Shown here: positions 25,918-34,654 of the stretch, piece by piece
How the letters are laid out: every line of letters begins with the position of its first letter
How positions within the stretch are numbered: the first letter of the stretch is position 1
Program-made: the position numbers and the translations under genes
NCBI RefSeq assembly: GCF_004801855.1
Contig: NZ_SSTC01000044.1
Span: forward strand, 1 to 39,588
Origin: Pseudomonas sp. A-1
GTDB lineage: Bacteria; Pseudomonadota; Gammaproteobacteria; Pseudomonadales; Pseudomonadaceae
DNA: 39,588 nt
Reading direction: 5' to 3'
The notes under the pieces: generated by a model
Databases searched by the model: none
What the model was told of the DNA's origin: nothing
What the model saw: the letters and a program-made list of their open reading frames with translations, nothing else

Positions 25918-26498
25918 CTGCCGCCACGCCGATCAAGGCCGCACCGCGCGCACAAGCTGGCAAGGCGCCGAACCTCAGCCGTATCCCTCCGGCAGCGCAG
26001 CAGCAAGCCCCCAGCCCTCTGCGCGGCGAGCTGTTGAGCACCGCCGACACATTGCACGGCGCCGGCGAGGTGCTGCAGCAACTGCACGGGCTGTTCGAGG
26101 CCATCCGCAAGCTGGGCGGGCAGGACGTGCAACCGCTGGCACGTATCGGCGCCAACCTCGCCATGGAGTGGGCCGACACGCTGGACGCCCACGCCGAACG
26201 CGCCATCGCCCAATGCAACGCCGTCGACAACGGCTCATCGCTGACACCGGCGACACCGGCGACACCGACCACCAAAGCAGCCGCCCCCGTCGCCACCCTC
26301 TCCATGGCCGCCTACGACACGGCCACCCTGCACCTGGAGAGAGCCGAAACGCTGGCGGAAATACTCGGCGTCCTCGGCTGCAAGGGCATCAACGAACTCA
26401 CGACCTCCGGCGTAACCGGGGCCTTCGACGGCCTGCTGGGCGAGCTGGTCGAAATTCGCGCGGCACTGGTGCAGGGCCTGCAAGGAGCTGACGCATGA
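25914..26498 (+). CDS. Hypothetical protein before the primase (194 aa)
   Basis: 194 residues, ATGA-coupled on both sides. A flexible Ala/Pro-rich N-terminus is followed by helices containing TADTLHGAGEVLQQLHGLFEAIRKLGG, then a Thr/Pro/Ala repeat (TPATPATPTTKAA at about 111-123) encoded by near-tandem CACCGGCGA units at 26245-26265, then another helical block with cysteine 158. No domain is recognised. The gene immediately precedes the primase-helicase and may encode an accessory replication factor, but this is position-based inference. Confidence 0.55.
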   Translation: MTAATPIKAAPRAQAGKAPNLSRIPPAAQQQAPSPLRGELLSTADTLHGAGEVLQQLHGLFEAIRKLGGQDVQPLARIGANLAMEWADTLDAHAERAIAQCNAVDNGSSLTPATPATPTTKAAAPVATLSMAAYDTATLHLERAETLAEILGVLGCKGINELTTSGVTGAFDGLLGELVEIRAALVQGLQGADA

Positions 26499-29452
26499 CC
26501 GAACAACGCCAACCCAAGCACCCCACCTTCGCCGAGGTGAAGGCCGCCGCCCTGCGCGCGATCGACCGCGTCTTGGCGCACTGGCTGCCCGGCGGCAAGC
26601 GCGTGGACGGCAACAAGGAATACACCGCGCCCAACCCGACCCGGGCCGACAAGCACGCCGGCTCGCTCAAGGTGAACCTGCGCCGCGGCACCTGGTGCGA
26701 CTTCGCCACCGGCGACAAGGGCGGCGACCTGATCGACCTGGTGCACTACCTGGACGGCGGCAGCGACGTGGACGCCTGCAACACGCTGGCCGCCTTCCTG
26801 GGCGTGACCGCCGGCACCAGCCCGGCGCCGGCCGGTAACGCCGAGCTGGCCAAGGCGCCGACCTGGGCGCCGGTGCTGCCGATCCCGCCCGAGGCGATGG
26901 CCAAGGTGTTCAAGACCCACCGCAAGAACGGCAAGCCCTCGAAGGTCTGGGTCTACAAGGACGCCCAAGGCCAGCCGCTGATGGTGCTCTACCGCTTCGA
27001 CCTGGAGCCGGACGCCGGGGGCAAGCCGCGCAAGGAATTCGCCCCGCTGACCTGGTGCCGCAACGCCAGCGGCGTCACGCAATGGCGCTGGGCGGGCCTG
27101 CCCGAGCCTCGGCCGCTGCTGCGCCTCGAGGAGCTGGCACAACGCCCCGGGGCGCCCGTGGTGCTCTGCGAAGGCGAGAAGTCCGCCGACGCGGCCGCCG
27201 TGCTGCTGCCCGACCACGTGGCCACCTGCTGGCCCAACGGCGCGCAGTCCTGGCAGAAGGCCGACTTCGCCCCGCTGGCCGGACGCGACGTGCTGCTGTG
27301 GCCGGACAACGACAAGGGCGGCCTCGCCTGCATGCAGGCGATTGCCGAGCGCCTGCGCCAGCTCGGCGCTGCTTCCGTGCGCCTGCTGTCGCTCGACGTG
27401 TTCAACTGGCAGCCGGCTGTGGTCGACGGCGCCGCCGTGCTCGAGGAGGGCGGCGAATGGCACGAAGGCGACGATGCGGCCGACGCGCTGGCCAGAGGCT
27501 GGACGGCCGAGCACATGGCCCAGCTGCTGCAGTCCGGCGAGCTGTACACGCCGGCGCCGGCGGCCGCACCAGCGCCACACGCCGATAGTGCAGCAGTACC
27601 GGCAGCCACCAAGACCACCAGCAGGCCCACCAGCGGCAGCAAACGCCAGCCGGCCCAGCCCAAGGGCAACACCGACAACGGCGCCGGCGAGCCGCAGGCG
27701 GGCTTTCGCGTCACGAATGCCGGAGTGTTCTACTGCGGCGACGACGGCGCCCCGGTGCCGGTCTGCTCGCGCCTCGACATTCTGGCGCGCACCCGCGACG
27801 ACAAGGGCCACAACTGGGGCCTGCTGGTGGAGTTCGACGATCCGGACGGGGCGAAAAAGCGCCTCAACATCCCGGCACAGGCGATGGCCGGCGAGTTCGG
27901 CAAGGAAGTGGTCGGCCCGCTGGTGAGCATGGGCCTGCGGCTCGCGCAGGGGCGCAAGGCGCGCAACTGCAAGGACAACCTGCAGAGCTACCTGCAAGCC
28001 TACGACAGCCCCGAGCGCGCCCGCCTGGTCAACCGCCTGGGCTGGCACGGCGACGCCTACCTGCTGCCCGGCGAGCAGTTGGGCAGTGCGGCCGAACACC
28101 TGCACTTCTACGAAGCCGGCGCCGCGCTGCCGCCCATCGAGCAGGCCGGCACCCTCGAAGACTGGCAGCAGGGGCTCGCCCGCTACTGCGTGGGCAACCA
28201 CCGGCTGGCCTTCGTGATGAGCACCGCCTTTGCCGGCCCCCTACTGCATCTGCTGGGCGCCGAGTCCGGCGGCTTCCACCTGTACGGCGACAGCTCGGGC
28301 GGCAAGACAACGCACCTCAAGGCGGCCGCCTCGGTCTACGGCGGGCCGCGCATGCTGCGCACCTGGCGCAGCACGGACAACGCCCTGGAAGGCACGGCCG
28401 CCGCCCACTCGGACGGGCTGCTGGTGCTCGACGAGATCCACCAGTGCGACGCCCGGGTGATCGGCGACACCGTGTACATGCTCGGCAACGGCACCGGCAA
28501 GACCCGCGCGAACGACCGGGGCTCCGTGACCAAGCAGGCCTACAGCTGGCGACTGCTGTTCCTCTCCACCGGGGAAAAGACCCTCGCCCAGCACATGGCC
28601 GAGGGCGGCAAGGAACTCAAGGCAGGCATGGAAGTGCGGATGGTCGGCATCCCTGCCGACGCCGGCAAAGGCCTGGGGCTGTTCGAGGAGCTACACGGCT
28701 TCCCCGACGCCGGCGAGTTGGCCGAAACCCTGACCAGCAACGCCGGCAGGTTCTACGGCACGGCGCTGCTCGCCTACCTGCGGGCCATGCTGGAGTCGAA
28801 GCCGCTGCCCAAAGTCTCCGAGGAGCTGGCACGGGTGACGGACCACTTCACCGCCAGGCTGCTGCCCTCCGACGCCGCCGGCCAGGCCCGGCGCGTGGCC
28901 GCACGCTTCGCCCTGGTCGCCACGGCCGGCGAGCTGGCCACCCGCCTGGGCGTCACGGGCTGGCCCGAACTGACCGCCTGGAACGCCGCGCGGACCTGCT
29001 TCAAGGCTTGGCTCGACGCCCGGGGCGGCGCCGGCAACCTTGAGGAGGAGGCCATCATCACCCACCTGCGAGCCATCATCGAGCGTTTCGGCGAAAGCCG
29101 CTTCACCCGCTGGGACGCCATCGCCGTCAAGACCGACGACCACGCCCCACGCACCACCGACCGCCTGGGCTTCCGCCGCACCATCGAGCACGGCGTGGGC
29201 GATGCGCTGTTCACCACGACGGACTACTACGTGCTGGCCGCCGTGTGGGCCTCCGAGGTCTGGAAGGGCTACAACGTGGCCAACGTCAACAAGGTGCTAC
29301 TGGCCCGGGGCATCCTGACGCCCGGCACGGACGGCAAGGCCGCCTGCTCCGAGCGGCTGCCTGGGATGGGGAAGACGAGGTGCTACTTGGTGAGCGCGGC
29401 GGCGCTGAATGCCGATGGTTCGGGAGGGGCGCGATTGGCTGAGGTGGCTTGA
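26495..29452 (+). CDS. TOPRIM/DUF927 primase-helicase
   Basis: 985 residues, the probable replication protein of the element. The N-terminal region (1-110) contains VNLRRGTWCDFATGDKGGDLIDLVHY, typical of phage primase leader domains. A TOPRIM-type domain follows, with Glu226 in CEGEK and Asp271/Asp273 in LLWPDND. A Pro/Ala/Thr linker runs from about 350 to 400. The C-terminal DUF927 helicase-like domain has Walker A GDSSGGKT at 598-605 and Walker B LLVLDE at 642-647. The start overlaps the previous stop as ATGA. It likely acts at the two iteron clusters, as alpha protein does in P4; that is inference. Confidence 0.85.
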   Translation: MTEQRQPKHPTFAEVKAAALRAIDRVLAHWLPGGKRVDGNKEYTAPNPTRADKHAGSLKVNLRRGTWCDFATGDKGGDLIDLVHYLDGGSDVDACNTLAAFLGVTAGTSPAPAGNAELAKAPTWAPVLPIPPEAMAKVFKTHRKNGKPSKVWVYKDAQGQPLMVLYRFDLEPDAGGKPRKEFAPLTWCRNASGVTQWRWAGLPEPRPLLRLEELAQRPGAPVVLCEGEKSADAAAVLLPDHVATCWPNGAQSWQKADFAPLAGRDVLLWPDNDKGGLACMQAIAERLRQLGAASVRLLSLDVFNWQPAVVDGAAVLEEGGEWHEGDDAADALARGWTAEHMAQLLQSGELYTPAPAAAPAPHADSAAVPAATKTTSRPTSGSKRQPAQPKGNTDNGAGEPQAGFRVTNAGVFYCGDDGAPVPVCSRLDILARTRDDKGHNWGLLVEFDDPDGAKKRLNIPAQAMAGEFGKEVVGPLVSMGLRLAQGRKARNCKDNLQSYLQAYDSPERARLVNRLGWHGDAYLLPGEQLGSAAEHLHFYEAGAALPPIEQAGTLEDWQQGLARYCVGNHRLAFVMSTAFAGPLLHLLGAESGGFHLYGDSSGGKTTHLKAAASVYGGPRMLRTWRSTDNALEGTAAAHSDGLLVLDEIHQCDARVIGDTVYMLGNGTGKTRANDRGSVTKQAYSWRLLFLSTGEKTLAQHMAEGGKELKAGMEVRMVGIPADAGKGLGLFEELHGFPDAGELAETLTSNAGRFYGTALLAYLRAMLESKPLPKVSEELARVTDHFTARLLPSDAAGQARRVAARFALVATAGELATRLGVTGWPELTAWNAARTCFKAWLDARGGAGNLEEEAIITHLRAIIERFGESRFTRWDAIAVKTDDHAPRTTDRLGFRRTIEHGVGDALFTTTDYYVLAAVWASEVWKGYNVANVNKVLLARGILTPGTDGKAACSERLPGMGKTRCYLVSAAALNADGSGGARLAEVA

Positions 29453-29872
29453 GGGGAGAGCTGCCGCCGGCGTTGGCCGGCGGTTGGGCTCTCCGGCCTG
29501 AACAGCCTGCATCGTGCCCATCACTCAGCGTCCACGCCGCTCAACGCCTGCAAGCCTAGTAGAGCTCATCTTTCCCATACTGTCTGTGGATTTCCGCTAA
29601 CAGCCCCGCTCGCAACTGACCGCATTCGCCCAAAGCGATCTGTAGTGATGGCCAGAAATCGGCCAGGACCGGACGATACGGGGTGAAAAGGGAATCCGTC
29701 ACCTTTTCCCCCAATGATCTTGGGGTGTTAGAGCCGCTGGAGTGATGCCAGTGGCTTTTCGCTGCTCGGTCCCTGTAGTAGCTTCATTGCCTGCTTTATC
29801 TCTAAAGCAGTCACGAATCAGGCAGGGAAGTCATGCAAGCAATCTGGACCAGCTTCATGGAGGGTGCTCACG
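29453..29872 (+). other. Gap between primase and nuclease: hairpins and cargo promoter region
   Basis: No convincing gene in 420 bases. It begins with a strong hairpin: GGAGAGC (29455-29461) pairs with GCTCTCC (29488-29494) around CCGCCGGC/GCCGGCGG, which may end the primase transcript. A second imperfect hairpin pairs 29680-29691 with 29702-29711. Base composition drops toward the nuclease gene, marking the left side of the cargo. The palindrome at 29791 is listed separately. Confidence 0.55.
29791..29810. promoter_or_regulatory. Palindrome upstream of the nuclease gene
   Basis: CTGCTTTA (29791-29798) and TAAAGCAG (29803-29810) form a perfect inverted repeat with a TCTC spacer, 62 bases upstream of the nuclease start. 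It is nested in a second pair TGCCTG (29788-29793) and CAGGCA (29819-29824). A dimeric repressor or activator could bind here; no regulator gene lies beside it. Confidence 0.45.
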
Positions 29873-31840
29873 ATGTTCATTGAGCGGCTCTCACTCACAA
29901 ATTTTCGTTGCTTCGGGGCAGAAGCGACGCCAATCGACCTGACGCCTGGTCTTACCGCATTCGTCGGAGCCAATGGCGCGGGCAAAACGGCCGTAATGCA
30001 GGCGCTACAACGACTGTTCGGTGTAACCAACGAACAGCGCCGTATTCGCCGGCAAGACTTTCATATTCCTGCAACTGAAGTGGTCACACCCCAGCAGCGT
30101 CATTTTGTCATCGAGGCCGTTCTTGCCTTTCCCGAATTGGACGTTGACGGTGGTGAGACGGCCGCCATCCCCGAGTTTTTCCAGCAAATGGCTGCCGATG
30201 AGGCAGGTCGGCTGAAGTGTCGCTGGCGGCTCGAAGCAACCTGGACCGATGACGGCTCGCTCGACGGCATCATCGAGCAGAAATACTGGGCCGTCCGTAC
30301 ATTCGGCGACTTCACCGAAGACGCCTGCATCGAGCTGAAAGCAATTGACCGCGCGCGTATCCAGATGATCTATGTACCGGCCTCGCGCGATGGCTCCTCA
30401 CAGGTAACTGCCTTCCTCCGCGGCCGCCTATGGCGTGCGATCAATTGGTCAGAGGGCGTACGCGAGACATTTTCTGATGCTGGAGCAAGGCTTAACAACG
30501 CTTTTGGGGGAGAAGCTGCAGTCGACGTGGTAGCCAATGCGGTACGGCAGCGTTGGCAAGAGGTACACACAGCCGGAACTGACACTACGCCTGTATTCCA
30601 GCCCGTTGATCTTCGGTTCCAAGAATTTATCCGCAAAGTCGAGGTTGTCTTTAGGCCTGATGAGGCTGGTCGAGAGCGCGCGCTTGACGACCTCAGCGAT
30701 GGTCAACGCTCACTGTTTCACCTAGCCATGACTGCCGCGACCCTAGACGTCGAAAACATAATCTGTGTCGATCCAGTCGCCGCAGGTTTCCAACCTGGTG
30801 GCGTCCCGCTGCCTACGCTAACCCTCATCGCCATTGAAGAACCTGAAAACAATCTCGCACCCTTCTATCTGTCGCGCATCGTCCGGCAGGTAGAAGACCT
30901 GACACATGGCCAACGCGCCCAAGCGGTTATCTCAAGCCATTCGGCCAGCATTCTTTCGCGAGTTGATCCGGCACAAGTGAGATATTTCCGCCTTAATTCT
31001 GCTGACCGGACCTCGCGTGTGCTCCCAATCCGCTTGCCCGAGGGACAAGAGGAGGCGTCGAAGTTCGTACGCGAGGCGGTTCTGACCTACCCAGAACTCT
31101 ATTTTGCTCGTTTCGCTGTTCTTGGTGAGGGGGCCTCTGAAGAAGTGGTTCTGCCTCGCCTCGCTACGGCAATGGGGCTCGACATTGATCGCTCCTTCGT
31201 GGCGGTCGTTCCGCTTGGCGGACGCCATGTCAATCATTTGTGGCGCTTGCTAAATGATCTCGAAATACCTCATGCAACCTTGCTCGATCTTGACTGGGGC
31301 CGCGACGGCGGCGGCTGGGGACGAGTCAAGACAGCCTGCACACAACTACTTGAGATTGGGATTACTCCTCAATCGATATTCGGTCAGTATCTCGATCCTG
31401 CTGGGCCGGCCGTCAATTTGGCAGCGTTCGATACTCTACCTGCAGAGAACATAACTCATATCAAAGAATGGACTAACTGGCTGCGCCAGTTCCATGTGTT
31501 CTTCTGTACCCCTCTTGACCTCGACTATTCGATGCTGCGTGCTTTCCCTGCCGCATACCAAGTAATAGAACCTGGCCGGCAGGGGCCATCGCCTCAAGGC
31601 GATCCCAGAACTGCAGTTCTGGGGGAAGCCGGTCGCGGTAATCTCTATGGCGCTGATGAAGATATCTCGCTGCGCTGGTATCGCTATCTCTTTTTGGGGC
31701 GTGGCAAGCCAAGCACTCATGTCCGCGTCCTAAGCAGTCACACACCCCAGGTCTTGGCAGCGAGCGCACCTGAAGAGTTGCGGGCTCTTCTTGCCTCCAT
31801 CGTGGCCCGCTTGGAGCCGCCACCAGTGCCGGGAGTCTGA
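29873..31840 (+). CDS. gajA: OLD-family ATPase-nuclease, GajA-like
   Basis: 655 residues. The ABC-type ATPase has Walker A GANGAGKT at 32-39, signature LSDGQR at 274-279, Walker B LTLIAIEEPE at 316-325 and His356 in SSHSA. The C-terminal TOPRIM nuclease has Glu419 and Glu423 in GEGASEE, the GG at 449-450 and Asp472/Asp474 in LLDLDWGRD. GGAGG nine bases upstream selects ATG 29873 over GTG 29864. The next gene is a UvrD-like helicase two bases on, which defines class 2 OLD proteins and Gabija defence. It is about 75 residues longer than Bacillus GajA. Lower GC than its neighbours suggests separate acquisition. Confidence 0.85.
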   Translation: MFIERLSLTNFRCFGAEATPIDLTPGLTAFVGANGAGKTAVMQALQRLFGVTNEQRRIRRQDFHIPATEVVTPQQRHFVIEAVLAFPELDVDGGETAAIPEFFQQMAADEAGRLKCRWRLEATWTDDGSLDGIIEQKYWAVRTFGDFTEDACIELKAIDRARIQMIYVPASRDGSSQVTAFLRGRLWRAINWSEGVRETFSDAGARLNNAFGGEAAVDVVANAVRQRWQEVHTAGTDTTPVFQPVDLRFQEFIRKVEVVFRPDEAGRERALDDLSDGQRSLFHLAMTAATLDVENIICVDPVAAGFQPGGVPLPTLTLIAIEEPENNLAPFYLSRIVRQVEDLTHGQRAQAVISSHSASILSRVDPAQVRYFRLNSADRTSRVLPIRLPEGQEEASKFVREAVLTYPELYFARFAVLGEGASEEVVLPRLATAMGLDIDRSFVAVVPLGGRHVNHLWRLLNDLEIPHATLLDLDWGRDGGGWGRVKTACTQLLEIGITPQSIFGQYLDPAGPAVNLAAFDTLPAENITHIKEWTNWLRQFHVFFCTPLDLDYSMLRAFPAAYQVIEPGRQGPSPQGDPRTAVLGEAGRGNLYGADEDISLRWYRYLFLGRGKPSTHVRVLSSHTPQVLAASAPEELRALLASIVARLEPPPVPGV

Positions 31841-31842
31841 CC

Positions 31843-33726
31843 ATGCCTCTCATACGCCCAGAAGCCTGGCAAGTGCGTGGTATTGATGACTTGGAGCCAG
31901 CTGCTTGGTGCGCATTACGCCAGCCTGGCTCGGCATGCGTCGTCGCCGGACCAGGAGCCGGCAAGACTGAGTTTTTGGCACAACGAGCCGTCTACTTGCT
32001 AGAAACCGGCCTCTGCCCTGCGCCGTACAGAGTGCTGGCTATTTCCTTCAAAAGCGACGCAGCCGACAACCTCGCAGCGCGCGTACGCAAGCGCTGCCCA
32101 GCCGATCTCGCCAGCCGCTTCACTTCGCTCACCTTCGACGCTTTCACGAAGAGCCTGGTTGATCGTTTCCACGCGGCAATTCCCGTCGATTGGCGTCCCA
32201 CACGCCCTTACGACATTGCTTGCCCCAAGCGCCCCCAAGTACAGGGGTTTCTTTACCGTACTCATCAGATCGCACCGCCTGAGTGGCAGAAAACAATAGC
32301 GGGCTTCACAGTCGAAAACTTCGAGTCGCATATAGCTGGGGCCTATAAACTCCCGAGCGCTTGCTCTCATCCGCAATCAGGAGAGGAATTTGCCATTCAT
32401 CGCTGGTGGCTCGAGCAGCTTAACAACCAAACATGCTCAGCAATTACCTTCACCGGCCTAAATCGTCTCGCAGAGCTTCTGTTGCGTACTAACCCACATA
32501 TCCGCCGGGCGCTTCAGATGACTTACCCCTTCGTGTTCGTCGATGAGTTCCAAGACACGACCTATGCCCAATATGACTTTCTTAGGTCAGCATTCGGCGG
32601 CACAGACATTGCTGTGACCGCAGTAGGCGATGATAAGCAGAGAATAATGACTTGGGCTGGCGCACGCCCTGATGCCTTCGAGCGCTTCGCTGCGGATTTC
32701 ACGGCCACTCGAATCCCCCTGCTATTCAACTTCCGTTCATCCCCAGGTCTTGTGCAGATTCAGCACGTCGTCGCTAGGGCGCTCGACCCAAATGCGGCCC
32801 AGACAGTTGCGCAAGCACAAAACCAAATAGATGGCGATGTGGCTCAAGTTTGGAGATCTCAGACAAAGCAACAAGAAGCTGAATATCTTGCACGATGGCT
32901 GGTAGACGATATGGCATCCCGAGGTCGTGCTCCGCGCGACTACTGTATCCTCGTAAAGCAGAAGTCTGACGACTTCGAATCCGACCTGGCGCCTGCCTTA
33001 TCACAACAGGGCCTTCGGCTCCGTAACGAAAGCCATGCGCTTGGTCGCACAACCCTGCAGGACTTGCTCTCTGATGAGTTTTCCAAAATCGCTATTGCGC
33101 TCCTCCGTCTTGGTGCAGACCGCAAGGCCCCTGCTGCTTGGCGGCATGCTGTTACCGCACTTCTAACCATCCGGGCAATAGCGCCGGACGACGAACTTGG
33201 GGAAATGCGTGTAGAAAATGAATTTACTGCGTTTCTTGCAAGGCTCCGCACCAGCATGGCAGCCAATGCGCCATCACGAGCTAATGCTGAGGCTTTCACC
33301 GATCAAGTCCTAGAGTTTCTGGATTTACCTGCAGTCAAACGGTCCTACATTGAGTACGCATCAGGGGATCTGCTAGCGCTCATGGCTGAAGCATTTCGCC
33401 TGCATTGCGCCGCATCGGCTGAGGGTGCACCAAGCTGGACAGCTTGCCTCGATGCCTTCGAGGGCTTAGCCCAGATTCCTCTGATGACAGTGCACAAAAG
33501 TAAAGGCCTCGAATATGACACCATTGTTTTTGTAGGCCTCGACGATCAGGCTTGGTGGGCTCACAGACCAGGCAATCAGGAAGGCTTAGCAACCTTCTTC
33601 GTCGCACTCTCTCGAGCAAAGCAGCGCGCTATCTTCACTTTCTGCCGGGAACGTGGCCAGCGTAGACGTGTAGCCGAGTTGTTCCAGCTTCTGACAGACG
33701 CTGGGGTGCCGGAGATCGCTATATGA
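31843..33726 (+). CDS. gajB: UvrD/Rep-like helicase, GajB-like
   Basis: 627 residues, an SF1A helicase with all core motifs: Walker A GPGAGKT at 36-42, DEFQD at 234-238, GDDKQ at 262-266, NFRSS at 296-300, TVHKSKGLEYD in the last quarter and ALSRAK near the end. In Gabija the helicase partner acts with GajA to stop phage replication, probably by sensing DNA ends or nucleotide depletion. It starts two bases after gajA, so the two are co-expressed. It is larger than Bacillus GajB (about 494). The TGA stop abuts a truncated recombinase, so this is the right edge of the cargo. Confidence 0.85.
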   Translation: MPLIRPEAWQVRGIDDLEPAAWCALRQPGSACVVAGPGAGKTEFLAQRAVYLLETGLCPAPYRVLAISFKSDAADNLAARVRKRCPADLASRFTSLTFDAFTKSLVDRFHAAIPVDWRPTRPYDIACPKRPQVQGFLYRTHQIAPPEWQKTIAGFTVENFESHIAGAYKLPSACSHPQSGEEFAIHRWWLEQLNNQTCSAITFTGLNRLAELLLRTNPHIRRALQMTYPFVFVDEFQDTTYAQYDFLRSAFGGTDIAVTAVGDDKQRIMTWAGARPDAFERFAADFTATRIPLLFNFRSSPGLVQIQHVVARALDPNAAQTVAQAQNQIDGDVAQVWRSQTKQQEAEYLARWLVDDMASRGRAPRDYCILVKQKSDDFESDLAPALSQQGLRLRNESHALGRTTLQDLLSDEFSKIAIALLRLGADRKAPAAWRHAVTALLTIRAIAPDDELGEMRVENEFTAFLARLRTSMAANAPSRANAEAFTDQVLEFLDLPAVKRSYIEYASGDLLALMAEAFRLHCAASAEGAPSWTACLDAFEGLAQIPLMTVHKSKGLEYDTIVFVGLDDQAWWAHRPGNQEGLATFFVALSRAKQRAIFTFCRERGQRRRVAELFQLLTDAGVPEIAI

Positions 33727-34014
33727 ACGCTAAGCCAATTCGGCAACCTCGACCTCGACGGCGTGGACCTGACCAGCGCCGCCGGCAAGCTGCAACTCAC
33801 AGTGCTGGCTGCCGTGGCCGCCTTCGAGCGTGACCGGATCAGGGAACGCACCAAGGAAGGCTTGGCCCGCACCTCGAAGAAAGGCGGACGCCCCGAGGCG
33901 CTGGAAACCACCAAGGCGGTGCAGGCCTGCAAGGCCAAGGGCCTGACCCAAAGCCAAGCCGCCGCCGAGCTGGCCGTGAGCCTGCCCACCATCAAGCGCC
34001 ACTGGAACAAGTAG
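33727..34014 (+). pseudogene. 5'-truncated serine recombinase/resolvase
   Basis: From the base after the helicase stop the frame reads FGNLDLDGVDLTSAAGKLQL, AAVAAFERDRIRERTKEGLA and ends with the HTH GLTQSQAAAELAVSLPTIKRHW. This is the end of a resolvase catalytic domain, helix E and the DNA-binding domain. The N-terminal part with the catalytic serine is absent, and none was found left of the cargo. A GTG at 33763 could still express an 83-residue DNA-binding fragment. The exact junction suggests that arrival of the nuclease-helicase module removed the 5' half. Confidence 0.8.
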
Positions 34015-34408
34015 GCGACCAGCGCCAACCCTCCGCCGGGCTGGCATCTGACCAGACCAGCAGCCCCCCGCCACTACACTCCCGCCCTCCTCGACTCAGC
34101 ATAGCAGCGCCCCGCCCTTCGCCTGCCGGTCCGTGGTTGCCGTGGGCGTTCCTGCTGCTGGGCACCGAACCGATCAGCTGGCCCGCACCTCGAGGCCATC
34201 CCGCGCGCCGGTTGCCCGGCCTCGGTGCCCTGCGCCTGGTCCCCATCGCCGCCCTGACGATCTGCTGCGCCTATCCAGCAGGTGGAACAGCTGGCGCCCG
34301 CCCTGTTCGATGCCCGGAGGATGAGCACACGCGCATCCAAACACGCTGCAGCCCACGGCTGGCGCGGGTTTGCAGCCTGTTCGTCGATCCTTCGACCGCA
34401 CTGAAAGC

Positions 34409-34530
34409 GGAACACCTGGAACACCTTGGAACACGCCTGAACAGAATCGGTGTTCCAGCTGGTGCCGCCCGTGAAGCCCTTGTAAATCAATGAATTGCGT
34501 AAAAGCGGAACACCGGAACACGTGGAACAC
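34409..34530 (-). repeat. Right iteron cluster, mirror image of the left
   Basis: GGAACAC (complement of GTGTTCC) occurs at 34409, 34418, 34428, 34507, 34515 and 34524, with one opposite copy GTGTTCC at 34450. Read on the minus strand the order three-one-three, the spacings and the flanks (GCTTTTNCGCAA, CATTGATTTA, AGCTGGAACACCGATT) match the left cluster at 20158-20279. The two are diverged inverted repeats of about 180 bases, some 14 kb apart. A two-part origin like P4 ori plus crr is the best explanation. Confidence 0.7.
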
Positions 34531-34654
34531 CGGAAAAACAGCCTAACCGGAAAAGAACTGCCCCCGCCCCGGCACGGGAAGGTGCCCGCAGCGAGACGAT
34601 TCCATTCCGTGCGCCAGCGATTCACCCAAGACGAACGCCCCAACGCCCTTGGCT

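Noticed and set aside
34137-34493. A 118-codon frame with a hydrophobic start downstream of the resolvase remnant
   Set aside because: No ribosome site, no recognised domain, and its 3' half runs through the iterons.
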